Shown piece by piece: positions 8,556 to 17,742 of a stretch of DNA of 64,000 nt. The notes beneath the pieces were generated by a model. That model ran no database searches. It had not been told where the DNA came from and was given only the letters and a program-made list of their open reading frames with translations. Position numbers and translations under genes: made by a program. Within the stretch, counting starts at the first letter, position 1. Each line of letters starts with the position of its first letter. Source of the DNA: Mesorhizobium shangrilense (GTDB lineage Bacteria; Pseudomonadota; Alphaproteobacteria; Rhizobiales; Rhizobiaceae); contig NZ_JAQGPN010000001.1 in assembly GCF_028826155.1 (NCBI RefSeq), forward strand, positions 4,461,001 through 4,525,000, read 5' to 3'.

Positions 8556-9659
8556 GTGGAACAAGTGGAATGCATCGTCGTCGGCGCCGGCGTGGTTGGC
8601 CTTGCCGTCGCCCGGGTGTTGGCGCGCACGGGGCGCGAGGTGATCGTGATCGAAGCCGAGCGCGGCATCGGCACCGGCGTCAGCTCGCGCTCGAGCGAGG
8701 TGATCCACGCCGGCATCTACTATCCGACCGGGCTGACCAAATCGCGGCTGTGTGTCGAAGGCAAGGAAAAGCTCTACGCCTTCTGCTGCGAGCACCACGT
8801 TCCGCATAGACGCGTCGGCAAGCTTCTGGTGGCGACGAGTGCGGCCGAACTCCCTCATCTGGAAGCCATCCGCAAGCAGGCGGTCGCCAACGGCGTCAAC
8901 GACCTCGTACCGCTGACGGCGGCCGAGGCGCGGGACCTGGAGCCGGCGCTGGAATGCGTCGCCGCGACGCTGTCGCCCTCGACCGGCATCATCGACAGCC
9001 ATGCCTTCATGTTCGCGCTGCAGGCCGACGCGGAAGCGCACGGCGCGATGGTCGCGTTCGAGACGCCGCTGATCACCAGCGAAGTCGCGCCGGGCGGCAT
9101 CATCGTGGAGACCGGCGGCGCCTCTCCCATGAAGCTCAAAACGTCGATGCTGGTGAACGCGGCAGGTCTCGGCGCGCAAGGCGTCGCGCGGAGCATGGCC
9201 GGCATGGCGGTGGAAAAGATCCCGCCGCTGCATCTCGCAAAGGGCAACTACTATGCGCTCGCCCGCCGCTCGCCCTTCAGCCACCTGATCTACCCGATGC
9301 CGTCCGAAGGCGGGCTGGGCGTCCACCTGACGCTCGACATGGGCGGGCAGGCGCGCTTCGGCCCCGACATCGAGTGGATCGACGAGATCGACTATCAGGT
9401 GAATGCCGAACGCGCGGGGAGGTTTTATGCCGCCATCCGGCGCTACTGGCCGGAACTGAGGGAAGGCGACCTGCTGCCGGCCTATGCCGGGATCCGGCCC
9501 AAGATCGAACGGCCGGGCGGGCCGACGACGGATTTCATGATCCACACGGCGGAGCAGCACGGCATCCCGAACGTGGTTCATCTGTTCGGGATCGAGTCGC
9601 CGGGGCTTACGTCAGCCCTGGCGATCGCCGAGGAGGTTGCGGCCCGGTTGAGCCGCTAG
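8556..9659 (+). CDS. FAD-dependent oxidoreductase, L-2-hydroxyglutarate oxidase (LhgO)-like
   Basis: 367 residues from a GTG at 8556; the frame is open further upstream (to 8397), but that part has no family similarity and overlaps the divergent aldehyde dehydrogenase start. The dinucleotide-binding motif GAGVVG is at 10-15, followed by an acidic end to strand two (VIVIEAE). The HAGIYYPTGLTKSRLCVEG segment is characteristic of the L-2-hydroxyglutarate dehydrogenase/oxidase branch of the DAO family, as is the C-terminal GIESPGLTSALAIA. Likely role: oxidation of an L-2-hydroxy acid feeding electrons to the respiratory chain. It is divergent from region 1 and convergent with the dipeptide operon. 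Confidence 0.88.
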   Translation: MEQVECIVVGAGVVGLAVARVLARTGREVIVIEAERGIGTGVSSRSSEVIHAGIYYPTGLTKSRLCVEGKEKLYAFCCEHHVPHRRVGKLLVATSAAELPHLEAIRKQAVANGVNDLVPLTAAEARDLEPALECVAATLSPSTGIIDSHAFMFALQADAEAHGAMVAFETPLITSEVAPGGIIVETGGASPMKLKTSMLVNAAGLGAQGVARSMAGMAVEKIPPLHLAKGNYYALARRSPFSHLIYPMPSEGGLGVHLTLDMGGQARFGPDIEWIDEIDYQVNAERAGRFYAAIRRYWPELREGDLLPAYAGIRPKIERPGGPTTDFMIHTAEQHGIPNVVHLFGIESPGLTSALAIAEEVAARLSR

Positions 9660-9670
9660 CAGCGGCGGCG

Positions 9671-10501
9671 CTAGGCCGCCTGCTTCTTCTTGGCCAGCCT
9701 CGCCCTGATGCTCTCGACGTCAGAGCGCGGCGTCGCGGCGAACAGCGTCCTGGTGTATTCGTGTTGCGGATTGGCGAACACCTCTTCGCGGGCGCCGTAT
9801 TCCACCGCCTCGCCGAAATACATGACCATCACGTCGTCAGCGATGTAGCGCACCACCGAGAGGTCGTGGCTGATGAAGACATAGGTCAACTGGAACTCGT
9901 CCTGCAGGTCGGCGAGCAGGTTGAGCACCTGCGCCTGCACCGACAGGTCGAGAGCGGAGACGGGCTCGTCCAGCACCAGCAGGCTGGGGTTGAGCATCAG
10001 GGCGCGCGCGATGGCGATGCGCTGCCGCTGGCCGCCGGAGAACATGTGCGGGTAGCGGTTGAAGTGCTTCTCCTCCAGCCCGACCTTCTTCAGCATCATC
10101 ATGGCGCGATCGCGCCGCTCGTCGGCGGGCGTATCGGTGTTGATGACTAGCGGCTCGGCCAGCACGTCGCCGATCTTCTGCCGCGGATTGAGCGAGCCGT
10201 AGGGATTCTGGAACACGATCTGCACCTTGCGGCGCATCTCGGGCGTCAGCGTTTCCCTTGCGATGTCGATCTTCTTGCCGTCGATGAAGAGCTCGCCGGC
10301 AGTCGCCGGGTCGATCAGCGTGATGATGCGGGCGAGCGTCGACTTGCCGCAGCCGCTCTCGCCGACGATCGCCAGCGTCTTCCCCTTCTCCACTGAGAAG
10401 CTGACGCCCTTGACCGCGTGGATCGTCTTGGCCGGACGGAACATCCCACCAGCCAAGTGGTAGTCGCGAACGATGTTCTTGCCTTCGAGGACCGTGGTCA
10501 T
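9671..10501 (-). CDS. Dipeptide/oligopeptide ABC transporter ATP-binding protein (DppF/OppF-like)
   Basis: 276 residues. Walker A GESGCGKST at 47-55, the family motif QNPYGSLNPRQ near 98-108, signature SGGQRQR at 155-161 and Walker B LLVLDEP at 174-180. The C-terminal segment with HEYTRTLFAATP is the oligopeptide-transporter ATPase tail. It forms the second half of the heterodimeric ATPase with the neighbouring DppD-like protein, whose stop overlaps this start by four bases. Last gene of the five-gene operon 15007-9671. Confidence 0.95.
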   Translation of the reverse strand: MTTVLEGKNIVRDYHLAGGMFRPAKTIHAVKGVSFSVEKGKTLAIVGESGCGKSTLARIITLIDPATAGELFIDGKKIDIARETLTPEMRRKVQIVFQNPYGSLNPRQKIGDVLAEPLVINTDTPADERRDRAMMMLKKVGLEEKHFNRYPHMFSGGQRQRIAIARALMLNPSLLVLDEPVSALDLSVQAQVLNLLADLQDEFQLTYVFISHDLSVVRYIADDVMVMYFGEAVEYGAREEVFANPQHEYTRTLFAATPRSDVESIRARLAKKKQAA

Positions 10502-11373
10502 AGCGGGCCCTCCATGGCCGGAGTCTTCACTGCCGTATCGGCAGCCGTATCGATCATGAAATCGCCGATGGTCGGCAGGCGGTCGCCGACGGCGTTTTCC
10601 GGCAAGGCGGACAGGAGCGCGCGGGTGTAGTTGCTCTTTGGCGCCTCGAAGAGCGACAACACGTCGGCCTCTTCCATCTTGCGCCCCTTGTACTGGACGA
10701 TCACCCGGTCGGCCGTCTCGGCCACCACGCCCATGTTGTGGGTGATCATGATCAGTCCCATGCCGTGTTCGGCCTGAAGCTTCATCAGCAGGTCGAGGAT
10801 CTGCTTCTGAATGGTGACGTCAAGCGCCGTCGTCGGCTCGTCGGCGATCAGCAGCTTCGGATTGCAGGCAATGGCGATGGCGATCATGACGCGCTGGCAC
10901 TGGCCGCCGGACATCTGGTGCGGGAAGGACGACAAACGCTCCTCAGGCTGCGGGATTCCGACCAACTCCAGCAACTCGACTGCGCGCCTGCGGCGTTGGG
11001 TGCGATCCATGCCCATATGCACCCGCAGCACTTCTTCGATCTGGAAACCGACGGTGAAGCAGGGGTTGAGACTGGCGACAGGCTCCTGGAAGATCATGGC
11101 GATGTCCTTGCCGACGATCTTGCGACGATCGGCCGGCGACAGACCAAGCAGGTCGCGGCCATTGAAGGCCATCCTGTCGGCGGTGATCTTTGCAGTCCAC
11201 GGCAGCAGGCCCATGACCGCCAGCATCGACACCGACTTGCCTGAGCCGGATTCGCCGACGATCGCCAGCACTTCGCGCTCGTGGACCTTCAGCGAGACGC
11301 CGTCGACGGCGCGGAAGGGGCCCGTCGCCGTCTGGAATTCGACGACGAGATTCTCGATTTCAAGGAGCGCCAT
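10498..11373 (-). CDS. Dipeptide/oligopeptide ABC transporter ATP-binding protein (DppD/OppD-like)
   Basis: 291 residues from ATG 11373 (MALLEIENLVVEF); the frame is open further but would run into the DppC gene. Walker A GESGSGKS at 40-47, MIFQEPVASLNP near 93-104, signature SGGQCQR at 155-161, Walker B LLIADEP. The residue Cys in the signature instead of Arg or Gln is a small oddity. The tail YTRALLSALP is typical of peptide and nickel transporter ATPases. Two bases separate it from the permease stop. Confidence 0.95.
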   Translation of the reverse strand: MALLEIENLVVEFQTATGPFRAVDGVSLKVHEREVLAIVGESGSGKSVSMLAVMGLLPWTAKITADRMAFNGRDLLGLSPADRRKIVGKDIAMIFQEPVASLNPCFTVGFQIEEVLRVHMGMDRTQRRRRAVELLELVGIPQPEERLSSFPHQMSGGQCQRVMIAIAIACNPKLLIADEPTTALDVTIQKQILDLLMKLQAEHGMGLIMITHNMGVVAETADRVIVQYKGRKMEEADVLSLFEAPKSNYTRALLSALPENAVGDRLPTIGDFMIDTAADTAVKTPAMEGPL

Positions 11374-11375
11374 TC

Positions 11376-12290
11376 TCAGGACCTCTTGAGCTTGGGATCG
11401 AGCGCGTCGCGCAGACCGTCGCCCGTCAGATTGATTGCCAGCACGGTGGCGAGGATCGCCAGGCCGGGCAGTGTCACCACCCACCAGGCGCGCAGGATGA
11501 ACTCGCGCGCCTCAGCCAGCATCGTGCCCCACTCTGGCGTCGGCGGCTGCGCGCCCATGCCGAGGAAGCCGAGCGCCGCGGCGTCGAGGATCGCGCTGGA
11601 GAAGGAGAGCGTCGCCTGCACGATCAGCGGCGCCATGCAGTTGGGCAGGATCGTCTTGAACATCAGGCGCAGGTGCCCAGCGCCCGCGACCTTGGCGGCC
11701 ACGACGTAGTCGCGGCTCTTCTCCGACATCACCGCCGCGCGCGTCAGGCGCACGAAATGCGGCTGGAAGACGAGCGCGATGGCGATCATGGCGTTGGTCA
11801 GGCCCGGCCCGAGCACCGCGACCAGCACCAGAGCGAGCAGCAGCGACGGAAAGGCCAGGATGATGTCCATGACGCGCATGATCACCGTGTCGACCCAGCC
11901 GCGGAAGTAACCGGCGATCACCCCGATGAAGATGCCGCCGACGAGCGCGATGATGGTGACGATCACGCCGATGAAGAGCGAGTAGCGGGTGCCGTAGATC
12001 AGTCGCGAAAGCATGTCGCGGCCCACCGCGTCGGTGCCGAGCAGATAGGCGGCGCGGCCGCCCTCCTGCCAGAACGGCGGCACCAGGACCGCATCGCGGT
12101 ACTGCGCATTCGGCGCGTGGGGCGCAATCAGCGGCGCAAAAACGGCCAGCACCACAAGGAACAGGAAAAAGAAGAGACCGATCACGGCGCCGCGGTTCTC
12201 GGAGAAATAGTACCAGAACTCGGCAAGTCGCGCGCGGCGCGACGGATCGACGGAAACAGGCCCGGGAGTGCCTACTGCAACATCAGCCAT
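11376..12290 (-). CDS. Dipeptide ABC transporter permease (DppC-like)
   Basis: 304 residues from the ATG at 12290 (MADVAVGTPG), which has GAGGAG eight bases upstream; a longer frame to 12350 overlaps the DppB gene. It has the N-terminal OppC-type cytoplasmic part and transmembrane segment (RGAVIGLFFFLFLVVLAVFA region), the LGTDAVGRDMLSRLIYG motif and an EAA-type loop (YVVAAKVAGAGHLRLMF then KTILPN). Inner-membrane partner of the DppB-like permease. Confidence 0.95.
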   Translation of the reverse strand: MADVAVGTPGPVSVDPSRRARLAEFWYYFSENRGAVIGLFFFLFLVVLAVFAPLIAPHAPNAQYRDAVLVPPFWQEGGRAAYLLGTDAVGRDMLSRLIYGTRYSLFIGVIVTIIALVGGIFIGVIAGYFRGWVDTVIMRVMDIILAFPSLLLALVLVAVLGPGLTNAMIAIALVFQPHFVRLTRAAVMSEKSRDYVVAAKVAGAGHLRLMFKTILPNCMAPLIVQATLSFSSAILDAAALGFLGMGAQPPTPEWGTMLAEAREFILRAWWVVTLPGLAILATVLAINLTGDGLRDALDPKLKRS

Positions 12291-12300
12291 AGGATGCTCC

Positions 12301-13305
12301 TCAATGCCGGATACGTGGGTTGATGAGGCCGTAGAGCAGGTCGACGGCAAGATTCACCAGCATGATGATGCCGGCGATGATCAGCAGTCCGCCCTGGATC
12401 ACGGGGTAGTCGCGCCTGAACACCGAATCGACCATCCACTTGCCGATCCCCGGCCAGGAGAAGATCGTCTCCGTGAGGATGGCGCCGGCCAGCATGACGC
12501 CGACCTGCAGGCCGATGGTGGTGACGACCGGGATCATGGCGTTGCGCAGGGCGTGGACGCCGATGACGCGGAAGGCTGACAGGCCTTTTGCACGCGCGGT
12601 CCGCACATAGTCCTCGGAAAGGACTTCAAGCATGGCCGAGCGCGTCTGTCGCGCGATCACGGCCAGCGGAATGGTGCCGAGCACGATGGTCGGCAGGATG
12701 AGGTGGCTCACGGCCGACTTGAAAGCGCCGGTCTGGCCGGAGAGCAGCGAGTCGATCAGCATGAAGCCGGTGACCGGCGGGAAGAAGAACATCAGCGAGA
12801 TGCGACCGGAAACCGGCGTCCACTGAAGCATGCCCGAAAACAGGATGATCAGCAGCAGGCCCCACCAGAAGATCGGCATGGAGAAGCCGATAAGCGCGGT
12901 GCCCATGATCGTCTGGTCCAGATAGGAACCACGCTTGATGGCGGCGAACACGCCTGCCGGGATGCCCAGCACGACGGCGAAGATGATCGCGCACATCGAC
13001 AGTTCGAGCGTCGCCGGGAACAGCGTGAAGAACTGGTCCAGGATCGGCTGCTTGTTGACGATCGAGGTGCCGAAGTCGCCCCGCAGGACGCCCCAGAGAT
13101 AATCAAGATATTGCACCACCATCGGCCGGTCGAAGCCCATCTGGGCCGACAGTTCGGCATGGCGCTCCGGCGACATGACGCGCTCACCGGAGAGCAGCGC
13201 GATCGGATCGCCAGGCAGAAGGCGGATGAATGAGAATGCAATGATGGAGACCCCGATGAAGGTCGGGATCAGGACGGCGAGCCGCCCCAGAAGAAACCGG
13301 AGCAT
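12301..13305 (-). CDS. Dipeptide ABC transporter permease (DppB-like)
   Basis: 334 residues from the ATG at 13305 (MLRFLLGRLAVLIPTFIGVS), the usual DppB/OppB start; upstream in-frame codons lie in the intergenic stem-loop zone and are not kept. It contains the LLPGDPIALLSGE motif after the first membrane segment and an EAA loop near DYVRTARAKGLSAFRVI followed by HALRNAMIPV. Paired with DppC ten bases downstream. Confidence 0.95.
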   Translation of the reverse strand: MLRFLLGRLAVLIPTFIGVSIIAFSFIRLLPGDPIALLSGERVMSPERHAELSAQMGFDRPMVVQYLDYLWGVLRGDFGTSIVNKQPILDQFFTLFPATLELSMCAIIFAVVLGIPAGVFAAIKRGSYLDQTIMGTALIGFSMPIFWWGLLLIILFSGMLQWTPVSGRISLMFFFPPVTGFMLIDSLLSGQTGAFKSAVSHLILPTIVLGTIPLAVIARQTRSAMLEVLSEDYVRTARAKGLSAFRVIGVHALRNAMIPVVTTIGLQVGVMLAGAILTETIFSWPGIGKWMVDSVFRRDYPVIQGGLLIIAGIIMLVNLAVDLLYGLINPRIRH

Positions 13306-13362
13306 GTCAGACCTTTGGTATTTGTTCCAAGCCCATCGGCAGGATAGCACAGAATGTGCGAA

Positions 13363-13389
13363 GGGGGTGCTTGACCTGCAAGCACCCCC
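13363..13389 (-). promoter_or_regulatory. Intergenic stem-loop between binding protein and permease genes
   Basis: A perfect 11-bp stem with a five-base loop (CAGGT on the transcript), 25 bases after the binding-protein stop codon and 58 before the DppB start. No U-tract follows on the coding strand. Same position, similar stem length and identical loop as the element at 3723-3751. Likely stabilises or partly attenuates the message so that more binding protein than permease is made; this role is inferred. Confidence 0.6.
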
Positions 13390-13414
13390 CGATTGTGGGG
13401 CTTTCTATTGGCCG

Positions 13415-15007
13415 TTACTCGACGATGTCAACACCGTCGAAGGCGAAGTCGCCGAGCGGGCTCTGAACGAAGCCCTCGACGCCCTTGCGCATCGGCACGA
13501 CCGACAGCGAGTGGTCCAGCGTGACCCAGGGAGCCTCGCGCTTGAAGACTTCCTGGGCCTGTCCGTAGAGCTTGGTGCGCTCCGCCTGGTCGGTGGTGGA
13601 CTTGGCCTTCACGACGAGGTCGTTGAACTCCTGGTTGCACCACTGAGCGCGGTTGTTGCCGCCGACCGCATCGCAACCCAGCAGCGTATGCAGGAAATTG
13701 TCCGGATCGCCGTTGTCGCCGGTCCAGCCGAGGATCACCGCGCCGTCGCGGTCCTTGGCCTTGGAGCGCTCGAGGTACTCGGCCCACTCGTAGGACACGA
13801 CCTCGACCTTGACGCCGATCTTCTCGAAGTCCGACTGGATGAGCTCGGCCGCGCGGCGCGCGTTGAGCATGTAGGGACGTGCGACCGGCATCGCCCAGAC
13901 CTTCATGGAAAGGTCCTTCACGCCGGCGGCCTCGAGGGCAGCCTTCGCCGCTTCCGGATCGTACTTGTCGTCCTGGATAGCGTCGTTGTAGGACCACATC
14001 GTCGGCGGGATCGGGTTCTTGGCCGGGGTGGCTGCGCCCTGGAACACGGCGTCGACGATCGCCTGCTTGTTGATGGCCGAGCTCAGCGCCTTGCGGACCT
14101 CGACCTTGTCGAACGGCGCCTGCGTGGTGTTGAAGGCGAGATAGGCGATGTTGAGGCCTTCCTGCTCCATGACCTTCAGGTTCGGATCGGCCTTCATTGC
14201 CTCGACGTCGGCCGAGTTCGGATAAGGCATCAGGTGGCATTCACCGGCCTTCAGCTTCTGATAGCGGACCGCGGCGTCGGTGGTGATGGCGAAGACGAGG
14301 TCATCGATCTTCTGCTTGCCGTTCCAGTAGTCCGGATTGGCCTTGTAGCGGATCACGGCATCCTGCTGGTAGCCGACGAAGGCGAACGGGCCGGTGCCGA
14401 GCGGCATCTGGTTGAGCTGCTCCTTCTTGCCGTCGGCCTCGAGCTTGTCGGCGTATTCCTTCGACATGATCGAAGCGAAGGGCATGGCGACGTTGGCGAG
14501 GAATGGAGCTTCCTTCGCCTTCAGCGTGAACTTCACCGTCATGTCGTCCACCTTCTCGATGGAAGCGATCAGGTCAGGGAAGCCCATGCCGTTGAAGTAT
14601 TCCCACGCCGTGCCGGTCACGTACTGGTGCCAGGGGTGATCCTTCTTGAACTGGCGCTCATAGGAGAAGATCACGTCGTCGGCGTTCAGGTCACGCGTCG
14701 GCGTGAAGAACTCGGTCGTCTGGAACTTGACGCCCGGACGCAGCTTGAACGTATACTGCAGGCCGTCGTCGGAGATCTCCCAGCTCTCGGCGAGGCCGGC
14801 GACCGCTTCCGTGGTGCCAGGCTTGAATTCCAGCAGGCGGTTGTAGACGGTGTGCGCTGCAGCGTCGAACGTCGTGCCGGCGGTGTACAGGCCCGGATCA
14901 AATCCTTCGGGCGACCCTTCCGAGCAGTAGACGAATGTCTTTGCACTCGCCGCCCCGCTCAGGACGGTCGCGGCCAGCAACGCGGCCGCGAAGGTGAATT
15001 TTTTCAT
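13415..15007 (-). CDS. Dipeptide-type ABC transporter substrate-binding protein (DppA-like)
   Basis: 530 residues from the ATG at 15007 with GGGAG eight bases upstream; an in-frame GTG three codons earlier overlaps that ribosome site. A Sec signal peptide (MKKFTFAAALLAATVL) ends at ASA near residue 22. The mature start KTFVYCSEGSPEGFDPGLY is the SBP family 5 pattern of DppA and relatives. First gene of the operon, with the permease and ATPase genes following. The true ligand may be dipeptides, heme or other oligopeptide-like compounds. Confidence 0.95.
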   Translation of the reverse strand: MKKFTFAAALLAATVLSGAASAKTFVYCSEGSPEGFDPGLYTAGTTFDAAAHTVYNRLLEFKPGTTEAVAGLAESWEISDDGLQYTFKLRPGVKFQTTEFFTPTRDLNADDVIFSYERQFKKDHPWHQYVTGTAWEYFNGMGFPDLIASIEKVDDMTVKFTLKAKEAPFLANVAMPFASIMSKEYADKLEADGKKEQLNQMPLGTGPFAFVGYQQDAVIRYKANPDYWNGKQKIDDLVFAITTDAAVRYQKLKAGECHLMPYPNSADVEAMKADPNLKVMEQEGLNIAYLAFNTTQAPFDKVEVRKALSSAINKQAIVDAVFQGAATPAKNPIPPTMWSYNDAIQDDKYDPEAAKAALEAAGVKDLSMKVWAMPVARPYMLNARRAAELIQSDFEKIGVKVEVVSYEWAEYLERSKAKDRDGAVILGWTGDNGDPDNFLHTLLGCDAVGGNNRAQWCNQEFNDLVVKAKSTTDQAERTKLYGQAQEVFKREAPWVTLDHSLSVVPMRKGVEGFVQSPLGDFAFDGVDIVE

Positions 15008-15382
15008 TATGAGCACTCCCTATCGTATTCGAAGCCCCTCTTAGGCTCGAGAGGCCGCATATAAGCAAAGTTCAAAGCGCATTGGAACTCCCTGCGTACT
15101 TTCCCTGCCGTCAGCAAACGAACGTTCTAAAAACGTCTTCCTGGATGCACTTTTATTGCGCGACCGACACTGGCTTTGAACAGATCCGGGGGAGCACTCT
15201 CCGCAGTCTTCGGCGGATCCCGTAGCGGTCCGGGGATTGCAGCGCAGACCGCATCGCTTTGCTAAACGCGGCGGCATGGCTTGCGCGTCATACATGTTCA
15301 CACCATAGATAGGGGTTCAAAGCCGACAAGAGGGCGCGGCACGCGACGTTGCCGAAGCCGACGGGGGCCAGGGAGGCAAGTC
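15008..15382. other. Divergent intergenic region, no gene seen
   Basis: 375 bases between the divergent DppA and acyl-CoA synthetase genes. It should hold both promoters. Short open frames here are not supported by ribosome sites or composition. A GGAGG-type ribosome site (15373-15377) belongs to the synthetase. I see no convincing operator or riboswitch. Confidence 0.5.
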
Positions 15383-17686
15383 ATGGCGAAATCAACCGAC
15401 AAGGCGGCGCGGAGCAAGCCGCAACAGGTCGCCGCGAAGGCGACGGACGGCAAGACCGCAGCCAAGGAAAAGGCGGTCGCGAGAGCCAAGGCGGCAGTGC
15501 CGTCGAAGTCGGGCAAAGCAACGCCGACGGCAAGCACTCCGGCCAGGAAGGTTGCGACGACGAAACCGGCTGAGAAGGCCTCGTCCGCGAAACCTGTCGC
15601 TGCCGCTCGCCCTGCGACGTCGGTAAAGACTGTCGCCAGGTCCGGTTCCGCAACCCCCGCCAGATCGCCGGCCAAGGCGAAGGCGGCGACCGCGAAGCCG
15701 CCAGCCAAGACGGTTAAGGCGAAGGCGGTCAGCCAGCCGCTTTCGAAGGCGGAGAAGACGACGGCTCCTGCCAAGAGCAAATCAAAGGCGACGCCTGCCG
15801 CGGGGAAGCCTGTCGAGGCGACGCCCGCCACGAAAAAGACTGCCAAGTCAGCGAGGCCCGCATCAGCCGGGAAAAGCGGCGCGACCTCCGGCAAGCAGAA
15901 GACGAAGTCCGCCAGTCCGAAGGCTTCTGTCAATCGCGCGCCCGCACTGGCTAAGCCCGCGGCGGCGGCTGCGATGCCGAAGGCGTCGACGCCCGAAGGG
16001 TTCGTCAGGCCACGCGCCAGCGACAAGCCGTGGCTGAACACCTATCCGAAGGGCGTGCCCGCCGAGATCCCGCCGAGCGGCGACGCGTCGCTCGGCGATT
16101 TCCTGGTCAGATGCTGCCGCCGTTATGCGGGCCGGCCGGCCTTCACCTCCATGGACAAATCGATCAGCTTCGCCGAGCTGGAGCAAGGATCGGCGGCCTT
16201 CGGCGCCTTCCTTCAGGCGAAGGGACTGAAGAAGGGCGCCCGCGTCGCCGTCATGATGCCGAACGTGCTGCAGTATCCGGTGGCGATGATGGGCATCCTG
16301 CGCGCCGGCTTCATCGTGGTGAACGTGAACCCGCTCTACACGCCACGCGAGCTCGAACACCAGCTCAAGGATTCCGGCGCCGAAGCGATCGTCATACTGG
16401 AGAACTTCGCGGCGACGCTGCAGGCGGTCATCGCCAGGACACCGGTCAAGCACGTCATTGTCGCCACCATGGGCGACATGCTGGGCACGCTGAAGGGCGC
16501 AGTCGTCAACCTGGTCGTGCGCCGCGTGAAGAAGATGGTCCCGGCCTGGTCGCTGCCCGGGCACACGCGGTTCCCGGCGGCGCTGAAAGACGGCGCGGGG
16601 CGCAGCTTCAAGGCTGCTGATGTCGCGCCCGAGGATGTCGCGTTCCTGCAGTACACCGGTGGCACCACGGGCGTCTCGAAGGGCGCAACGCTGACCCACG
16701 CCAATGTGGTCGCCAACGTGGCGCAGCTCGCCCTTTGGGTCGAGGACGCCTATACGGTGAAGCAGCGGCCCGACAATCTCGTCTATGTCTGCGCGCTGCC
16801 GCTCTACCATATCTTTGCGCTGACGGTGAACGCGATGATGGGCATGCAGCAGGGGGCGCGGAACCTGCTCATTCCCAACCCGCGCGACATTCCGGGCTTC
16901 GTCAAGGAACTCGGAAAGCAGCCCTTCCACATCTTCCCCGGCCTCAACACCCTGTTCAACGCGCTGCTCAACAACGAGGAGTTCCGCAAGCTCGATTTCA
17001 AGTCGCTCGTGCTGACGCTGGGCGGCGGCATGGCCGTGCAGAAAGGCGTTGCCGAGCGGTGGCAGGCGACCACCGGCTGCGTGGTCAGCGAGGGCTACGG
17101 GCTCTCGGAAACCTCGCCCGTGGCGACCGCCAACAAGGTCAGTTCAACCGAGTTCACCGGCACCATCGGACTGCCGCTGCCGTCCACCGAGATCGCGATC
17201 CGCGACGACGACGGGCGCGACCTGCCGCTAGGCGAGATCGGCGAGATCTGCATCAAGGGACCGCAGGTGATGGCCGGCTACTGGAACCGGCCCGACGAGA
17301 CCGCCAAGGTCATGACCCGCGACGGCTTCTTCAAGTCGGGCGACATGGGTTTCATGGACGAGCGCGGCTACACCAAGATCGTCGACCGAAAGAAGGACAT
17401 GATCCTCGTTTCCGGGTTCAACGTCTATCCGAATGAGCTGGAGGAGGTGGTGGCCCGCCATCCCGGCGTGCTCGAGGTCGCCGCCATCGGGGTCCCGGAC
17501 GAGCATTCCGGGGAAGTGCCGAAGCTCTTCATCGTGAAGAAGGATCCGTCGCTGACCGAAGAGCAGATCATAGCCTTCTGCCGGGAGAACCTGACGGGAT
17601 ACAAGCGCCCGCGCCGTATCGAGTTCAGGACCGAACTGCCGAAGACCAATGTCGGCAAGATCCTGCGCCGGGAACTGAGGGGGTAA
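15383..17686 (+). CDS. fadD: Long-chain fatty acid-CoA ligase with histone-H1-like N-terminal extension
   Basis: 767 residues from the ATG at 15383, which has GGAGG six bases upstream. Residues 1 to about 205 are almost only Lys, Ala, Pro, Thr and Ser with AAK, PAK and KSAK-like repeats, unlike any catalytic domain. The AMP-forming ligase follows: the P-loop YTGGTTGVSKGA near 422-433, the A5-type GYGLSETSPV motif, the adenylate motif GFFKSGDMGFMDE and the C-terminal catalytic lysine in PKTNVGKILRREL. It activates long-chain fatty acids to acyl-CoA in the cytoplasm. The basic tail is like those of H1-like or poly-Ala-Lys proteins and could bind DNA, anionic membrane or polyphosphate; it may also vary in length by repeat slippage. 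Confidence 0.9.
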   Translation: MAKSTDKAARSKPQQVAAKATDGKTAAKEKAVARAKAAVPSKSGKATPTASTPARKVATTKPAEKASSAKPVAAARPATSVKTVARSGSATPARSPAKAKAATAKPPAKTVKAKAVSQPLSKAEKTTAPAKSKSKATPAAGKPVEATPATKKTAKSARPASAGKSGATSGKQKTKSASPKASVNRAPALAKPAAAAAMPKASTPEGFVRPRASDKPWLNTYPKGVPAEIPPSGDASLGDFLVRCCRRYAGRPAFTSMDKSISFAELEQGSAAFGAFLQAKGLKKGARVAVMMPNVLQYPVAMMGILRAGFIVVNVNPLYTPRELEHQLKDSGAEAIVILENFAATLQAVIARTPVKHVIVATMGDMLGTLKGAVVNLVVRRVKKMVPAWSLPGHTRFPAALKDGAGRSFKAADVAPEDVAFLQYTGGTTGVSKGATLTHANVVANVAQLALWVEDAYTVKQRPDNLVYVCALPLYHIFALTVNAMMGMQQGARNLLIPNPRDIPGFVKELGKQPFHIFPGLNTLFNALLNNEEFRKLDFKSLVLTLGGGMAVQKGVAERWQATTGCVVSEGYGLSETSPVATANKVSSTEFTGTIGLPLPSTEIAIRDDDGRDLPLGEIGEICIKGPQVMAGYWNRPDETAKVMTRDGFFKSGDMGFMDERGYTKIVDRKKDMILVSGFNVYPNELEEVVARHPGVLEVAAIGVPDEHSGEVPKLFIVKKDPSLTEEQIIAFCRENLTGYKRPRRIEFRTELPKTNVGKILRRELRG

Positions 17687-17742
17687 GCGTTCACGCCTTC
17701 GAGGCGCACCGTCCATGAGATGCGCGTCTCGATGAAGGCGCG

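Noticed and set aside
6916..8643. A 575-codon plus-strand open frame
   Set aside because: Antisense shadow of the aldehyde dehydrogenase, which has all catalytic motifs on the minus strand.
15298..16041. A 247-codon minus-strand frame that looks like a hydrophobic Ala/Phe-rich membrane protein
   Set aside because: It is the complement of the Lys/Ala/Pro-rich tail of the acyl-CoA ligase; Lys codons read backwards give Phe and Leu. No ribosome site or family.
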